DNA of 64,000 nt, taken from NCBI RefSeq assembly GCF_900107205.1, contig NZ_FNPC01000004.1:62001-126000 (forward strand), written 5' to 3'. Within the stretch, counting starts at the first letter, position 1; each line of letters starts with the position of its first letter. The translations under genes were made by a program, and so were the position numbers. The notes beneath the pieces were generated by a model. The model was given only the letters and a program-made list of their open reading frames with translations, was not told the DNA's origin and did no database searches. This stretch comes from Halopenitus persicus. Its GTDB lineage: Archaea; Halobacteriota; Halobacteria; Halobacteriales; Haloferacaceae. Positions 27,053 to 36,658 of the stretch are shown here, one piece after another.

Positions 27053-28339
27053 ATGATACTCGATTCGGTCGCGATGGCGGCGGGCGTGATCGCGGTCCTG
27101 TTGTGTTGTAGCGCGTTCTTCTCCGCCAGCGAGATCGCGATCTTCTCGCTGGAGCGCCACCGGATCGCGGCGCTCGCGTCCGGGGCCGACCCCGACGGGG
27201 CGGCGCTGGCCCGCCTCCGGGAGGACCCGCATCGCCTGCTCGTGACGATCCTGGTGGGCAACAACGTGGTCAACATCTCGATGGCCAGCCTCGCGACCGC
27301 GACGCTGGCGTCGATCTACGGCCCCGGCGCCGGCGTGACGGTCGCCACCGCCGTGATGTCCGTGCTCATTCTCGTGGTCGGCGAGATCGCGCCCAAGTCC
27401 TACGGCGTGGCCAACGCCGAGCGGATCGCGCTTCTGGTCGCGCGCCCGATCGCCGCCTTCGAGCGCGTCATCTCCCCGGTCGTCACCGTCTTCGAGGGCG
27501 TCGTCTCGCTGCTCGACCGGCTGACGGGCTCGCAGCCGGCCGCCGCGACCGAGCTCACCCGGGCCGAGCTGGAGCGGCTGATCGCCACGGGCGAGGACGT
27601 CGGCGCGATCGACGAGCGCGAGCGCCGGATGGTGCAGGGCGTCTTCGACCTGGAGGTGACGAGCGTCCGGGAGGTGCTCGTGCCGCGTCCGAACGTGATC
27701 GCCGTGGCCGAGACCACGCCGCTCTCCGAGATCGTCGGCCTGTGTGCCCGCGAGCGCGTCACGCGCGTCCCGGTCTACCGCGGCTCCCTCGACGACGTGG
27801 TCGGGATCGTCGACGTCCGCGACGCGGAGCGCGCGCTTCGGGAGGGGCTGACGCTCGCGGACGTCCTCCGGGAGCCGGTCCTCGTGCCCGACTCCCGGCG
27901 CGTGGGCGCGCTGCTCGCGGAGCTGCAGGCGCGCCGGTCCCCGCTCGCGGTCGTCGTCAACGAGTACGGCGAAACGGAGGGGATCGTCACGATCGAGGAC
28001 GTCCTCGAGGAGATCGTCGGCGAGATCGCGGAGGTGGGCGAGCCCCGGAGCCTGCGCCACACCGACGACGGCCTGCTCGTGAACGGCGAGGTGACCGTCG
28101 GCGAGGTGAACGACGCCCTCGGGATCGAGCTGCCCCGCGCCGGCGACTACGAGACGATCGCGGGGCTGGTCACCGCCCGTCTGGGCCGGCTCGGCGAGGT
28201 CGGCGACGTCGTGGCGGTCCCCGAGGCCGACGTCACGATCGTCGTCGAGGAGACCGACCGGAATCGCATCGAGCGGGTTCGCGTGCGGCGGGACGATGCG
28301 TCCGCGGGAAGCGCCGACCCCGGCGATCCGAACGAATGA
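27053..28339 (+). CDS. CNNM/CorC-type membrane protein with CBS domains
   Basis: A 428-residue protein. The CNNM (DUF21) membrane domain occupies residues 1-150 (FFSASEIAIFSLERHRIAAL, LVVGEIAPKSYGVANAERIA). A CBS pair follows at about 190-315 (EVLVPRPNVIAV, DVVGIVDVRDAERAL, NEYGETEGIVTIEDVLEEI), then a CorC-HlyC C-terminal domain to about 410. Family members are linked to magnesium or cobalt export and homeostasis. The older label hemolysin is misleading. It stands alone, with its own promoter. Confidence 0.9.
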   Translation: MILDSVAMAAGVIAVLLCCSAFFSASEIAIFSLERHRIAALASGADPDGAALARLREDPHRLLVTILVGNNVVNISMASLATATLASIYGPGAGVTVATAVMSVLILVVGEIAPKSYGVANAERIALLVARPIAAFERVISPVVTVFEGVVSLLDRLTGSQPAAATELTRAELERLIATGEDVGAIDERERRMVQGVFDLEVTSVREVLVPRPNVIAVAETTPLSEIVGLCARERVTRVPVYRGSLDDVVGIVDVRDAERALREGLTLADVLREPVLVPDSRRVGALLAELQARRSPLAVVVNEYGETEGIVTIEDVLEEIVGEIAEVGEPRSLRHTDDGLLVNGEVTVGEVNDALGIELPRAGDYETIAGLVTARLGRLGEVGDVVAVPEADVTIVVEETDRNRIERVRVRRDDASAGSADPGDPNE

Positions 28340-28375
28340 CGTCCTCAGCGTCGGGGCCCGTTTCCGGGCGCTCCG

Positions 28376-29797
28376 CTATTCCTCGCCGTTCGCCACGTCC
28401 GCGGCGCACTCGCGGATCAGTCCGTCGAGGATCTCGGGCGTGGTGGGATGGTACGCGCGATCGGGGATCTCCCGGACGTCGAGTTCCATCTCGACGGCGA
28501 GCTGGAGCGTCTTCGCCATCACGTCGGCGTGGTAGTGGAGTCCCTGCCAGCCGAGCACCGTCCCGTCGTCGGCGTCCACGACGAGCCGGGCCAGTCCGTG
28601 CGGGGCGTCCTTCGATTTAAACACGCCGTCGTCGCTGGCCTGCCGGGTCGCCGTGACGATCGAGTGGCCATTCTCGACGGCCGACCGGGGGGTGTGGCCC
28701 ACCCGCGCGAACGGGTAGACCGCGGCGCCCGAGAAGATCACGTGGTGATGGACGTTTCCATACGGCTCGATCGGCTCGCCGCGTGCGTGCGAGAGAATGT
28801 TCTCGGCCGTTTGATACCCCTGCTCCTTGGCGACGTGGAGGATCGGCTCCCGGCCGTTGGCGTCGCCGACGACGAACGTCCGGTCCGCGTTCGGGGGACG
28901 CATCGTCGCGTCGATCCAGTCGTCGTCGGGCGACAGCGACGTGTGCTCGAGCCCGAGCCGGTCGAGGTTCGGCACCCGGCCGGTGAAACAGAAGATCTCC
29001 TCGGCCGCGACCGGGTCGGGACCGCGGTTGCCGTCGGCGTCGACCAGATCGAGTCGGACTCCGTCGTCGGTCTCCACGACGCGCTCCTCGTAGACCTCGG
29101 TTCTGATCTCGATGTCGAACTCCTCGCGATAGATCTCCAGCAGGGCGTCGCCGAACTCGGGGTCGGCCTCGTCGATCGGGCGCTCGTCGTGTTCGATCAC
29201 CGTGAGGTCGACGCCGGCCTCGGCCAGGTACGGCGCCATCTCCAGCCCGACGTAGCCGAACCCGAGCAGGACCGCCGACTCCGGCAGCTCGGTCGCGTGC
29301 AGCAGGTCCTTGCTCGTGTGGTAGCCCGCCGCCTCGAGGCCCGGAATGTCCGGGACGTTGGGGACCGATCCCGTGGCGATCACGACGTAGTCCGCCTCGA
29401 TCGTCCGGCCGTCGACCTCGATCGTGTGGTCGTCGACGAACGTCGCCGGGGCGTGGATGAACTCCGCGTTCTCGTCGTCGGCGATCTCGTGGATCGACTC
29501 GCGCCGGTGGCCGGCCCAGCCGCGCGTCCGGTCGTTCTTCTCCGCGACGATCCGCTCCAGGTCGAGTTCGTGCGGCTCGCCGGTCAGCCGGTCGTCGACC
29601 CGGCCCTGGAACCGGTGGGCGGCCGCCGAGAGGAGCTCCTTCGATGGCATACACCCCTCGAGGATGCAGAGTCCCCCGCCGGGCTCGCCGTCGTCGATGA
29701 GCGTGAGCTGGTCGACTCGCGTTCCGACGGCCGGGGCGAGCCCCTCCGCGACTGCGGCACCGGCGCTCCCGTATGCGCCGATCACGACTACGTGCAT
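28376..29797 (-). CDS. FAD-dependent pyridine nucleotide-disulfide oxidoreductase
   Basis: A 473-residue protein of the dihydrolipoamide dehydrogenase/mercuric reductase family. The FAD site is MHVVVIGAYGSAGAAVA. The redox-active cysteines are Cys44 and Cys49 (CILEGCMPSK). The NAD(P) site is VLLGFGYVGLEMAPYLAEAG, and the C-terminal dimerisation domain is intact. It differs from the classical CLNxGCIPSK motif only in the loop residues. The 13 codons ahead of ATG 29797 are discarded. No lipoyl-complex genes are adjacent, so the disulfide substrate is unknown. Confidence 0.88.
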   Translation of the reverse strand: MHVVVIGAYGSAGAAVAEGLAPAVGTRVDQLTLIDDGEPGGGLCILEGCMPSKELLSAAAHRFQGRVDDRLTGEPHELDLERIVAEKNDRTRGWAGHRRESIHEIADDENAEFIHAPATFVDDHTIEVDGRTIEADYVVIATGSVPNVPDIPGLEAAGYHTSKDLLHATELPESAVLLGFGYVGLEMAPYLAEAGVDLTVIEHDERPIDEADPEFGDALLEIYREEFDIEIRTEVYEERVVETDDGVRLDLVDADGNRGPDPVAAEEIFCFTGRVPNLDRLGLEHTSLSPDDDWIDATMRPPNADRTFVVGDANGREPILHVAKEQGYQTAENILSHARGEPIEPYGNVHHHVIFSGAAVYPFARVGHTPRSAVENGHSIVTATRQASDDGVFKSKDAPHGLARLVVDADDGTVLGWQGLHYHADVMAKTLQLAVEMELDVREIPDRAYHPTTPEILDGLIRECAADVANGEE

Positions 29798-29892
29798 ACC
29801 GATCGTCGCGCTCGCGCGGTAGTAAGCGTTGTCCACCGCGGTCGCGTCGTCCGTTCCGACGCCGGAGGGTCATCCGACCCGGAGACGCCGGC

Positions 29893-30918
29893 TTACCGTT
29901 CGAGCGCGTCCGGATCGGCGATCAGACCGTTGACTTCCTTGCGAGTGATGATCGCCGTTCCGCCGTCGATCCGCCCGGTCAGAACGGCGGTGGCGGTCCC
30001 CCGCTCGAGCGCGTCGGGAACCGATCCGTCCGCGATCCGCTCCGCCAGGAAGCCGGCGACGAACGCGTCGTCGGTGCCCGTCGGATCGCGGTGTGGCGTG
30101 TCGGCGGCGGGGCCCTCGTGGACCGCCCCCGCATCGATCGCGACCGCTCCCGTCGTCGCCCCGTCGCGCGTGAGTACCACGGTCTCGAGGTCGAACTCGG
30201 TCCGTAGCGAGTGGACGATCTCGACCGCGTCGCCCTCACACGACAGCACGGACCGCGCCTCGCCGCGGGAGACGAACAGCGTCTCGACGTGCTCCAACGC
30301 CTCACGGTAGACTCGGGCGGCCGAATCGGTCCCGCTGGAGGACTCGTCCCGGCCGGCCGAGCCGTCCCGGCCGGTCGAGTCGGTCCGGTCGGCGTCCCAC
30401 AGCCGGTCCCGATGCCGGAGCGCGAGCGATCGTCGAACGCCCGCCTCGCCGGCGGTCTCGAGCAGGTCGAGCGCGGTCGAACGCGCCCGGTCCGAGGCGC
30501 CGAGCGTCACGCCGGTCGTGTGGACCCGATCGGTCGACTCGACGACGCCGTTCGGCAGGTCGGCCGGCGTCACCGTCGTGAACGCCGAGCCGGCTCGGTC
30601 GTCGATCGCCGCCGTCCCGTGTGCGCCGGCGCCGCGATCCTCGTAAATCGTCCCGACGCGTCCCGCCGCCGCGTCGGTCCAGGCGACCCCGGTCCGGACG
30701 CCGTGGCTCCGAAGCGCCGCGATCACCCGGCGTCCGAGCGCCGAGTCGGGTAGCTTCGAGAGCCAGGCCGCGTCGACGCCGAGCCGGGCGGCCCCGACGG
30801 CGGCGTTGCTCTCGGGGCCGCTCACCCGGACGTCGAGGGCCGGGGCGGTCTCCAGTCTGTCGCCGCGCGGCGGCGAGAGGCGCACGGTGGCCTCGCCGAA
30901 CGTCACCAGGTCCGTCAC
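29893..30918 (-). CDS. PfkB-family sugar kinase with altered GAGD motif
   Basis: A 341-residue ribokinase/PfkB family protein (TDLVTFGEATVRLSPP, GPESNAAVGAARLG). It resembles haloarchaeal KDG/fructokinase-like enzymes. The normally invariant anion-hole motif GAGD reads GTDD (DPTGTDDAFVAGFL), with the catalytic Asp kept. There is a Ser/Arg/Asp-rich insertion at about residues 190-215. GTG 30918 is chosen because the TATA element lies about 35-45 bp upstream and the family start is TDLVTFGE. GTGs at 30927 and 30942 are alternatives. The substrate is unknown and activity is uncertain. Confidence 0.8.
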   Translation of the reverse strand: MTDLVTFGEATVRLSPPRGDRLETAPALDVRVSGPESNAAVGAARLGVDAAWLSKLPDSALGRRVIAALRSHGVRTGVAWTDAAAGRVGTIYEDRGAGAHGTAAIDDRAGSAFTTVTPADLPNGVVESTDRVHTTGVTLGASDRARSTALDLLETAGEAGVRRSLALRHRDRLWDADRTDSTGRDGSAGRDESSSGTDSAARVYREALEHVETLFVSRGEARSVLSCEGDAVEIVHSLRTEFDLETVVLTRDGATTGAVAIDAGAVHEGPAADTPHRDPTGTDDAFVAGFLAERIADGSVPDALERGTATAVLTGRIDGGTAIITRKEVNGLIADPDALER

Positions 30919-30952
30919 CGCTCCCACTCCATACCGGGTCACTCAGAAGCCG

Positions 30953-30961
30953 GATATATAG
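30953..30961 (-). promoter_or_regulatory. TATA box of the PfkB-type kinase
   Basis: Minus-strand CCTATATATCC, a near-ideal haloarchaeal TATA element, lies upstream of the PfkB start codons. Confidence 0.55.
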
Positions 30962-31016
30962 GTGGTACGGCCGAACGCGTCGGGACGCTGTCACCTCGGG
31001 CCGGTATGACCGGGTG

Positions 31017-31493
31017 TTACTCCCGCCGTCGCCCCGTATGGCCGGGGTAATCGCGCTCGAACCGGTCGGCGATCTCGTCGTCGTCGAACGCGATGATCAC
31101 CGGGCGGCCGTGAGGACACGCGTAGGGGTTCTCGCAGTCGTCCAGCGCCGCCAATAGGTCGACGATCGACCCCTCGGTCAGCGACGTGTTGCCCGTCACG
31201 GAGGGATAACACGCCAGGTCCGCGAGGAGATCGTCGACCACGCCGCGGACGGGCGCGTCGTCCGCGCTCGCCTCGTCGACCAGCGACCCGAGGACGTCCC
31301 GGATCAGTTCCGGGTCGAGCGTCGAGTCGAAGACCGCCGGCACGGCGGAGACGACGATCTCCCGATCGTCGGCTCGCTCGGGATCGTCGGCCCGTTCAGG
31401 ATCGGTGGTCCGTTCAGCCCGCTTGGCCCGGAAGCCGATTGCCTCCAGGTCGTCGAGGAACTCCCCGAACAGCGCCGCCTCCCGGGCGGTCAC
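31017..31493 (-). pseudogene. mutL: Displaced native mutL C-terminal fragment
   Basis: A 158-codon piece homologous to the last quarter of MutL. It begins TAREAALFGEFLDDLEAIGF, contains CYPSVTGNTSLTEGSIVDLL and the conserved CPHGRPVII, and ends RFERDYPGHTGRRRE. It lacks the ATPase domain and the DQHAADE endonuclease motif, so it cannot act as MutL. It is GC-rich like the host genome. The complete mutL at 37901-40135 has a different, AT-richer C-terminus. The simplest reading is that this is the original 3' end, cut off when the island entered the gene. Confidence 0.85.
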
Positions 31494-31611
31494 CTTTTAT
31501 GGCCTGCTGAATCCAGAACGCTATTCATCAGCGGTGATACTCCGGCACCGAGTGCGCTCGTACTGTCCTGGGTTCTGCAAGAACTGTGGGTTTTCTTTTT
31601 GTAACTCTTGC
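31494..31611. other. Left junction of the island
   Basis: A 118-bp AT-richer segment between the native mutL 3' piece and the helicase gene. Homology to mutL stops abruptly at about 31493. At 31526-31536 the 11 bp CCGCTGATGAA (minus strand) also occur in mutL at the codons for the conserved AADE. No gene is visible here. Confidence 0.5.
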
Positions 31612-34600
31612 CTAGCTATACACACGACTGAGCAAGCGATCATCAACGTCAACGTCCTTGTACTCAAGCCGCTGATTGTCCCGGTCAACGCTCGCACATC
31701 CAGCATCAATTAGAAGGTCCACTGCATCACTGATGTGGGCCTTGATAGTAGATCCCGTACGCTCATACCCATACAGTCGAGCGATCTCAAGCACCAGATC
31801 TTCCTGGGTCATATGTGATCCCGCTTCAAGTATCAAATAGCCCGCCCGTGCCAGCTCTACTGGCGGAATATTCTCTATTGAGCGGCTGGCAGCGTCCGTG
31901 TTCGTTCGAACCGCAATGGAATCCGGCCGTTCCGCTGGCCACAAAAAGCCATTGTGTGTTACGATCTGATTCTGCCGGGTGAGATTCCCGAGGTGCCCAT
32001 TGAGTGTATTCCGGATGTTCTTTCCCAACCGTGATAGCTGCCAGCGTGAAATCACGGTCCGGAAGATCCGATCGCGTTCCTCCGGGCCGTATTCCTCGAC
32101 AACGTTGGTTAGAACCTTTCTGATCCGTCGTTTGGGAACCTCATCCAACGATCGATCCTTCGAGGAACTCACCGTGGGTTCTACCCAAGCGGTGGTATAT
32201 TGGTCAATCCCGCCGCGTCGGTCCGTGGGAACCACATCAACCTCGATGGGTTCAGGATCATCCATTGAGACACCACCATCGGCACTAGGTATTCCGTCGA
32301 CCAAGTCGTTGACCTTCCGTTCTATCGCTTCGATTTCCTTCTCCTTATTTGACGCCCAGTCTGGTGACCAAATGCGGTGGATCGTCCAGCCAAGATCCTC
32401 GAGCACAGCTTGTCGCGTTCGATCGCGATCCCGTGCTGTTTTGGACGAATGATAGGCGGCCCCGTCGCATTCGATGCCAAGGACGTACTTCCCCGGCTTC
32501 TCAGGATGGGTGATCGCCAGATCGATGCTATACCCAGAACTCTGTACCTGCGTCGATACATCAAACCCGTATTGGTCAAGTGCGGTATACACCGCTTCCT
32601 CGAATTCGGAGTCGAATTGTAGGAACTCCGTTTCCGAATCGGAACGTGTGAGTGCGTCTTTTCCGTGTTTCGCGTATTCGAGATAGTGTTTGAAGTCCTC
32701 AACTCCACCAGCACTAGTTCGACCCAGATCAATATCGCCCGGCTGTAAGGATGTCACCACCTGAATGTGTTCTTTGGCTCGCGTTACAGCGACGTTGAGC
32801 CGACGAGAGCCGCCGGATTGGTTTAATGGCCCGAAGTTCATTGAGATCTTGCCGGATTCATCAGGCCCGTACCCGACACTGAAGATCAGGGAATCCCGCT
32901 CGTCTCCTTGGACGTTTTCCAACGGTTTGATGAAAAACCCTTCCAAGGCATCGTCCTCAGCAACGAAGGCATCTAACTCCGGGTCAGTCTGTCGAGCTTC
33001 CTCGATGGTTTCACGAATCGCCTCGGCTTGATTCGAGCTGAATGCCACAACACCAAGACTTTTCGTCGGTTTCGTCTTGATGTGCTCTTTAACGAGTTCC
33101 AATACACGGCGAGCCTCCGGTTCATTCGTACTTGAACCACCACGGTCGTAGAGGCCGTCTTCGACGTAGACGAAGTCAACGCCCATATCCTCCGCCGCGT
33201 TGTTGTCCGGGAACGTCCGCAGCGCGCCGTTGTAGTATTTCGCGTTGGAGAATTCGATCAGTTCGTTGGTGCGACTCCGATAGTGCCAGAGGAGTCGTTT
33301 CTCCGGGAGTACCGTCGCCGCTTCATCAAGGATGCTCTCGAGATCTCGTCTTATACCCTCGGCCGTTTCGACATCAGCCTGGAAGAAGGTGGTTGGTGGC
33401 AGCTGTTTGCTGTCACCGGCGATGATGACTTGTTCACCACGGATGATGCTGCTGATCGCATCCTGCGGCATAATCTGGGACGCTTCATCGAAAATAACCG
33501 TGTCGAATTCGATCGATCCGTGTTTTAGATATTGAGCCACTGACAGTGGACTCATCATAAAACACGGCTTGAGAGTGGTGTTCAAATCCGCAGTCTCATC
33601 AAAGAGCTTCCGCAGCGGCATATGCCGTTTGCTTTTCTGAACCTCACGCCGTAGCGTTACTTGCGCCGAACTCTCCGCGTGGTGAAGTTTCGATTGTGGC
33701 CGGCGGTTCGTGACTCGATGTTGGATCTCGGCTTTTGCATATTCGCGTTGCTGTTGGTCGAGTTTCCTGAACGTCTCCAGAAGCTCATTATACTCGGTGG
33801 CACTGAACTGATTAAGTCTGGTTTCGCTGTAGACCTCATTTAGCCACTCCGTATAGAAATTCCGTTTGAAGGTTGGAATCAAGTCGACTGCCGGATACCC
33901 TGCATCGAGATACATCTCGAGAAAGTCACCAGCCGGACCTGCCAGCACCGCATCCCGCTTGGTCTGATATTGCACCCACGATTGTAGTTGATCAATAGTA
34001 GATTCCCGATAGCTTAGCCAGTCAGCGATGGCTTCCAAGTCGGCTGCATCCATCCGTGAACCATTGATCCGGATCGCTGTCAAATCGAGAATCTCCTCAA
34101 GCTCGGATGCTGACGCTTCCCACGTTTCTAGGGCGTCGGTGAGCTGCTGATGTAGCTGTTGGAGATCTTGGGTATCGGAGTCCACCACTAACTCCGCTAC
34201 CCTATCGATATCAAGTATCTCACTGTTAGCCATCGTGGCGATCCACTCTTGGACGTTCAAAATCAGGCTCCAATCCGAATCAGGACCTTCATAGAGGTAA
34301 TCGAGATGCGAGATCAGATCGTCGTATTCGGAGCGGTCATCTAACAGCGCGTTGATCTCCATAACACACTGCATATCCTCTCGGAGCTCCTCGATTCCTG
34401 GCTCATAGTCGTCAGCAGTATGCGAAAGGATTCGTGATTTCAGTTTGCGATACGATGGGCTCACGTAGCGAGTAATACCGTACTCACTGAGTTCGCGATG
34501 CAGTTCCGCAGCATCGGTACTGAATATCGACTTGTCGTAGTTCGCTCGAACTTCCGATTTTTTAACGTAGATCTCCTGACTTAGCTCTGCTAGCTCTTCG

Positions 34601-36633
34601 AGCCGCGTCCGGTTCTTGTAGAACTCTGACTTGAAATATGAGTCAGCAACGGTGTCTATTGGAGCCGCGATGATTTGTTCTAATAAGGCCGCTGCTGATT
34701 GAAGTCGCCGAATGGTGTCAACTGACGTCTTAAGGTTCGCTTCGATAGAGTCGCTAACGTCCTGTAGGTCATCGATCGAAGCCTGTGCGTTGGATAGCGT
34801 CCGCTCGACGGTCTCAGCGGTATCGAACTGCCAGCTGTCTATGGCTGTGTGCTGCCATGGGTGCTCCCCATCGTTGTTAAATTCCGATTCATAGGACGCT
34901 AAGGTGCCTAACTCCGCCTCAATATCTTGGAGTTCGTCCGTGTTATACCGCGTTGGGTCTCCGAATGAGGCGTTAATCCGGTCATAGTCCTCGTGTTTCG
35001 ACACGACGCCAAAGGCTTGGTATGGCGTTAGCTCCTGATTCGGTGGCTGGTAAAACAGCTTCTCCTTGTATTGATTCAGTGTTCGTCGGGTTTCTTCGAG
35101 CGTGTTGACGACTCGATCACGTTCCCGAGGATGCTGGAGTGGCTCGGAATCAAGTTCCTCGCCCAGATCTTCGAGGATCTGTTTTTTGCTGGCTTTCTCA
35201 CCGTGTGCCTCGAGACAGAACCGTCCGAGATCTTGGTCATCAAGCCGACTCTTGACCACATCGAGGGCGGCTTGTTTTTCGCTGACGAACAGCACCGTCT
35301 CTCCGGCCGCCATTTTTTCCGCAATGATATTGGAAATGGTCTGGCTCTTCCCCGTTCCGGGCGGGCCCTGCAACACGAAGCTGATGCCTCGCTTCGCGGC
35401 TTCGATCGCTTCTTGTTGACTGGAATCAGCATCCAACACCTGATAGGTATCGTGTGGTGGAACTTGTTCATCCAGTTGGTCTGCATTTGGCGTCGGACTT
35501 GGCTCCGGCAAAGCTGACGGATCGCCGTTGATCGCCTTGACGAACGGATTCTCTTTGATTGCACCCCGGTTCTCCTCCAGATCAGTATAGAGACTGAACT
35601 TGGAGAAATCGAAAATACCTAGAATGACTTCCGGAACGATTCGCCATCGATCAAACCCACTGGTGAGATTCTCGATATAGGCAAAGGCAGTTTCCAGCTC
35701 GTCCAGAGAAAACGCTTCATCAGGCGGAAGGTGTAGTCCACGTTCAGCACTTAGCAGTTTTCGAAGTGCAGGGTTGAGTTGGAGTTCCGCATCTTCGCTT
35801 GTGATCTCGTAGTTATGTCGTTCTGAATCCCGATTCGTCTCCTCGTCTAAGCTGACTCGAACCATAAAGAGCGGAGTCCGCAGTTCGGAGTCACTGTGAT
35901 CGACATCGAACCAACGGAGCGTCCCGAAGGCGATGAACAAGGAATCGACACCGCGCTCTCGTTGAAATCGCTTCGCATTCCGCCGGATGTTCGTGAGCGA
36001 ATTTTCGGTGTCTCCAGCGGATCGAATCGAGGCAACTTCATTAGTCGAGAGGGTTGTCGGCTCCGCTGGTGATCCACCTTCATCTTCGTGTTCTGATCGT
36101 TTGATGTAGAGTGGCTCTCGTTCAAAGACGGTTTCTGCAACGACTAACGGGTCAGCACGATAGAATGGAAGCGACTTCGTTTTTGTCGCCGAAAAGTCGA
36201 CTAGGTTGCTTCGGCGTGTTAGATCAAGCAGTTGTTCCTTCCAACTGTCAATTTTCACGTCTAACGGGTCGCGAGTACCGCTTGATGTTGAATCCGTTGT
36301 CGTAGCATTCTCCTTTGCAGTCTCAAGAGCCGAAAAATTATGATCGCCTTCCCACATCGGCTCAAGTGCATAGTGACCCGAGCCTGTGGCAGATTCATTA
36401 CCGGATGATTCATCGGCGTCAGTGTCTTCGGAGTCGGTGGTCTCCAGCAGTTTTGCGACTCCATTGCCGTCGCTGTCGGTGGGGTCAGAATCTATCGTCT
36501 CAGTAGTTTCGTCACTCCACTCGTCTTCATCATCGGTGTCGACACACTGGGAACACGTCTCATCGGTCGCTTCCATCCACCGAGGGAGCGTTCGCTCGCA
36601 ATCATCGCACCTGAATGTGGGACTGTCACTCAT
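31612..36633 (-). CDS. Hhe-like DUF4011-helicase-Vsr-DUF3320 defence protein
   Basis: A 1673-residue protein with this domain order. A zinc knuckle pair lies at Cys9/12 and 27/30. An acidic linker runs to about 120. DUF4011 follows (WKEQLLDLTRRSNLVDFS). An SF1 helicase has Walker A QGPPGTGKSQTI near 421, Walker B DEASQ near 1048 with GDSKQLPP, and motif VI VAVTRAKEH near 1278. A Vsr/DUF559-like nuclease lies at about 1345-1450 (IECDGAAYHSSKTARDRDR, RIWSPDW). DUF3320 is near the C-terminus (about 1590-1645). This matches Hhe, a one-gene antiphage system reported in bacteria. Probable role: unwinding and cutting invading DNA. The frame is intact but codons are foreign. An IS sits 18 bp upstream of the start, likely separating it from its promoter. 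Confidence 0.88.
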   Translation of the reverse strand: MSDSPTFRCDDCERTLPRWMEATDETCSQCVDTDDEDEWSDETTETIDSDPTDSDGNGVAKLLETTDSEDTDADESSGNESATGSGHYALEPMWEGDHNFSALETAKENATTTDSTSSGTRDPLDVKIDSWKEQLLDLTRRSNLVDFSATKTKSLPFYRADPLVVAETVFEREPLYIKRSEHEDEGGSPAEPTTLSTNEVASIRSAGDTENSLTNIRRNAKRFQRERGVDSLFIAFGTLRWFDVDHSDSELRTPLFMVRVSLDEETNRDSERHNYEITSEDAELQLNPALRKLLSAERGLHLPPDEAFSLDELETAFAYIENLTSGFDRWRIVPEVILGIFDFSKFSLYTDLEENRGAIKENPFVKAINGDPSALPEPSPTPNADQLDEQVPPHDTYQVLDADSSQQEAIEAAKRGISFVLQGPPGTGKSQTISNIIAEKMAAGETVLFVSEKQAALDVVKSRLDDQDLGRFCLEAHGEKASKKQILEDLGEELDSEPLQHPRERDRVVNTLEETRRTLNQYKEKLFYQPPNQELTPYQAFGVVSKHEDYDRINASFGDPTRYNTDELQDIEAELGTLASYESEFNNDGEHPWQHTAIDSWQFDTAETVERTLSNAQASIDDLQDVSDSIEANLKTSVDTIRRLQSAAALLEQIIAAPIDTVADSYFKSEFYKNRTRLEELAELSQEIYVKKSEVRANYDKSIFSTDAAELHRELSEYGITRYVSPSYRKLKSRILSHTADDYEPGIEELREDMQCVMEINALLDDRSEYDDLISHLDYLYEGPDSDWSLILNVQEWIATMANSEILDIDRVAELVVDSDTQDLQQLHQQLTDALETWEASASELEEILDLTAIRINGSRMDAADLEAIADWLSYRESTIDQLQSWVQYQTKRDAVLAGPAGDFLEMYLDAGYPAVDLIPTFKRNFYTEWLNEVYSETRLNQFSATEYNELLETFRKLDQQQREYAKAEIQHRVTNRRPQSKLHHAESSAQVTLRREVQKSKRHMPLRKLFDETADLNTTLKPCFMMSPLSVAQYLKHGSIEFDTVIFDEASQIMPQDAISSIIRGEQVIIAGDSKQLPPTTFFQADVETAEGIRRDLESILDEAATVLPEKRLLWHYRSRTNELIEFSNAKYYNGALRTFPDNNAAEDMGVDFVYVEDGLYDRGGSSTNEPEARRVLELVKEHIKTKPTKSLGVVAFSSNQAEAIRETIEEARQTDPELDAFVAEDDALEGFFIKPLENVQGDERDSLIFSVGYGPDESGKISMNFGPLNQSGGSRRLNVAVTRAKEHIQVVTSLQPGDIDLGRTSAGGVEDFKHYLEYAKHGKDALTRSDSETEFLQFDSEFEEAVYTALDQYGFDVSTQVQSSGYSIDLAITHPEKPGKYVLGIECDGAAYHSSKTARDRDRTRQAVLEDLGWTIHRIWSPDWASNKEKEIEAIERKVNDLVDGIPSADGGVSMDDPEPIEVDVVPTDRRGGIDQYTTAWVEPTVSSSKDRSLDEVPKRRIRKVLTNVVEEYGPEERDRIFRTVISRWQLSRLGKNIRNTLNGHLGNLTRQNQIVTHNGFLWPAERPDSIAVRTNTDAASRSIENIPPVELARAGYLILEAGSHMTQEDLVLEIARLYGYERTGSTIKAHISDAVDLLIDAGCASVDRDNQRLEYKDVDVDDRLLSRVYS

Positions 36634-36650
36634 TAGGATCTAAGAGGTTA

Positions 36651-36658
36651 CTAATTTG
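36651..36658. repeat. Target-site duplication, left copy
   Basis: CTAATTTG directly before the IS left end. The identical octamer follows the right end at 37588-37595. It is 18 bp from the helicase start codon. Confidence 0.9.
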
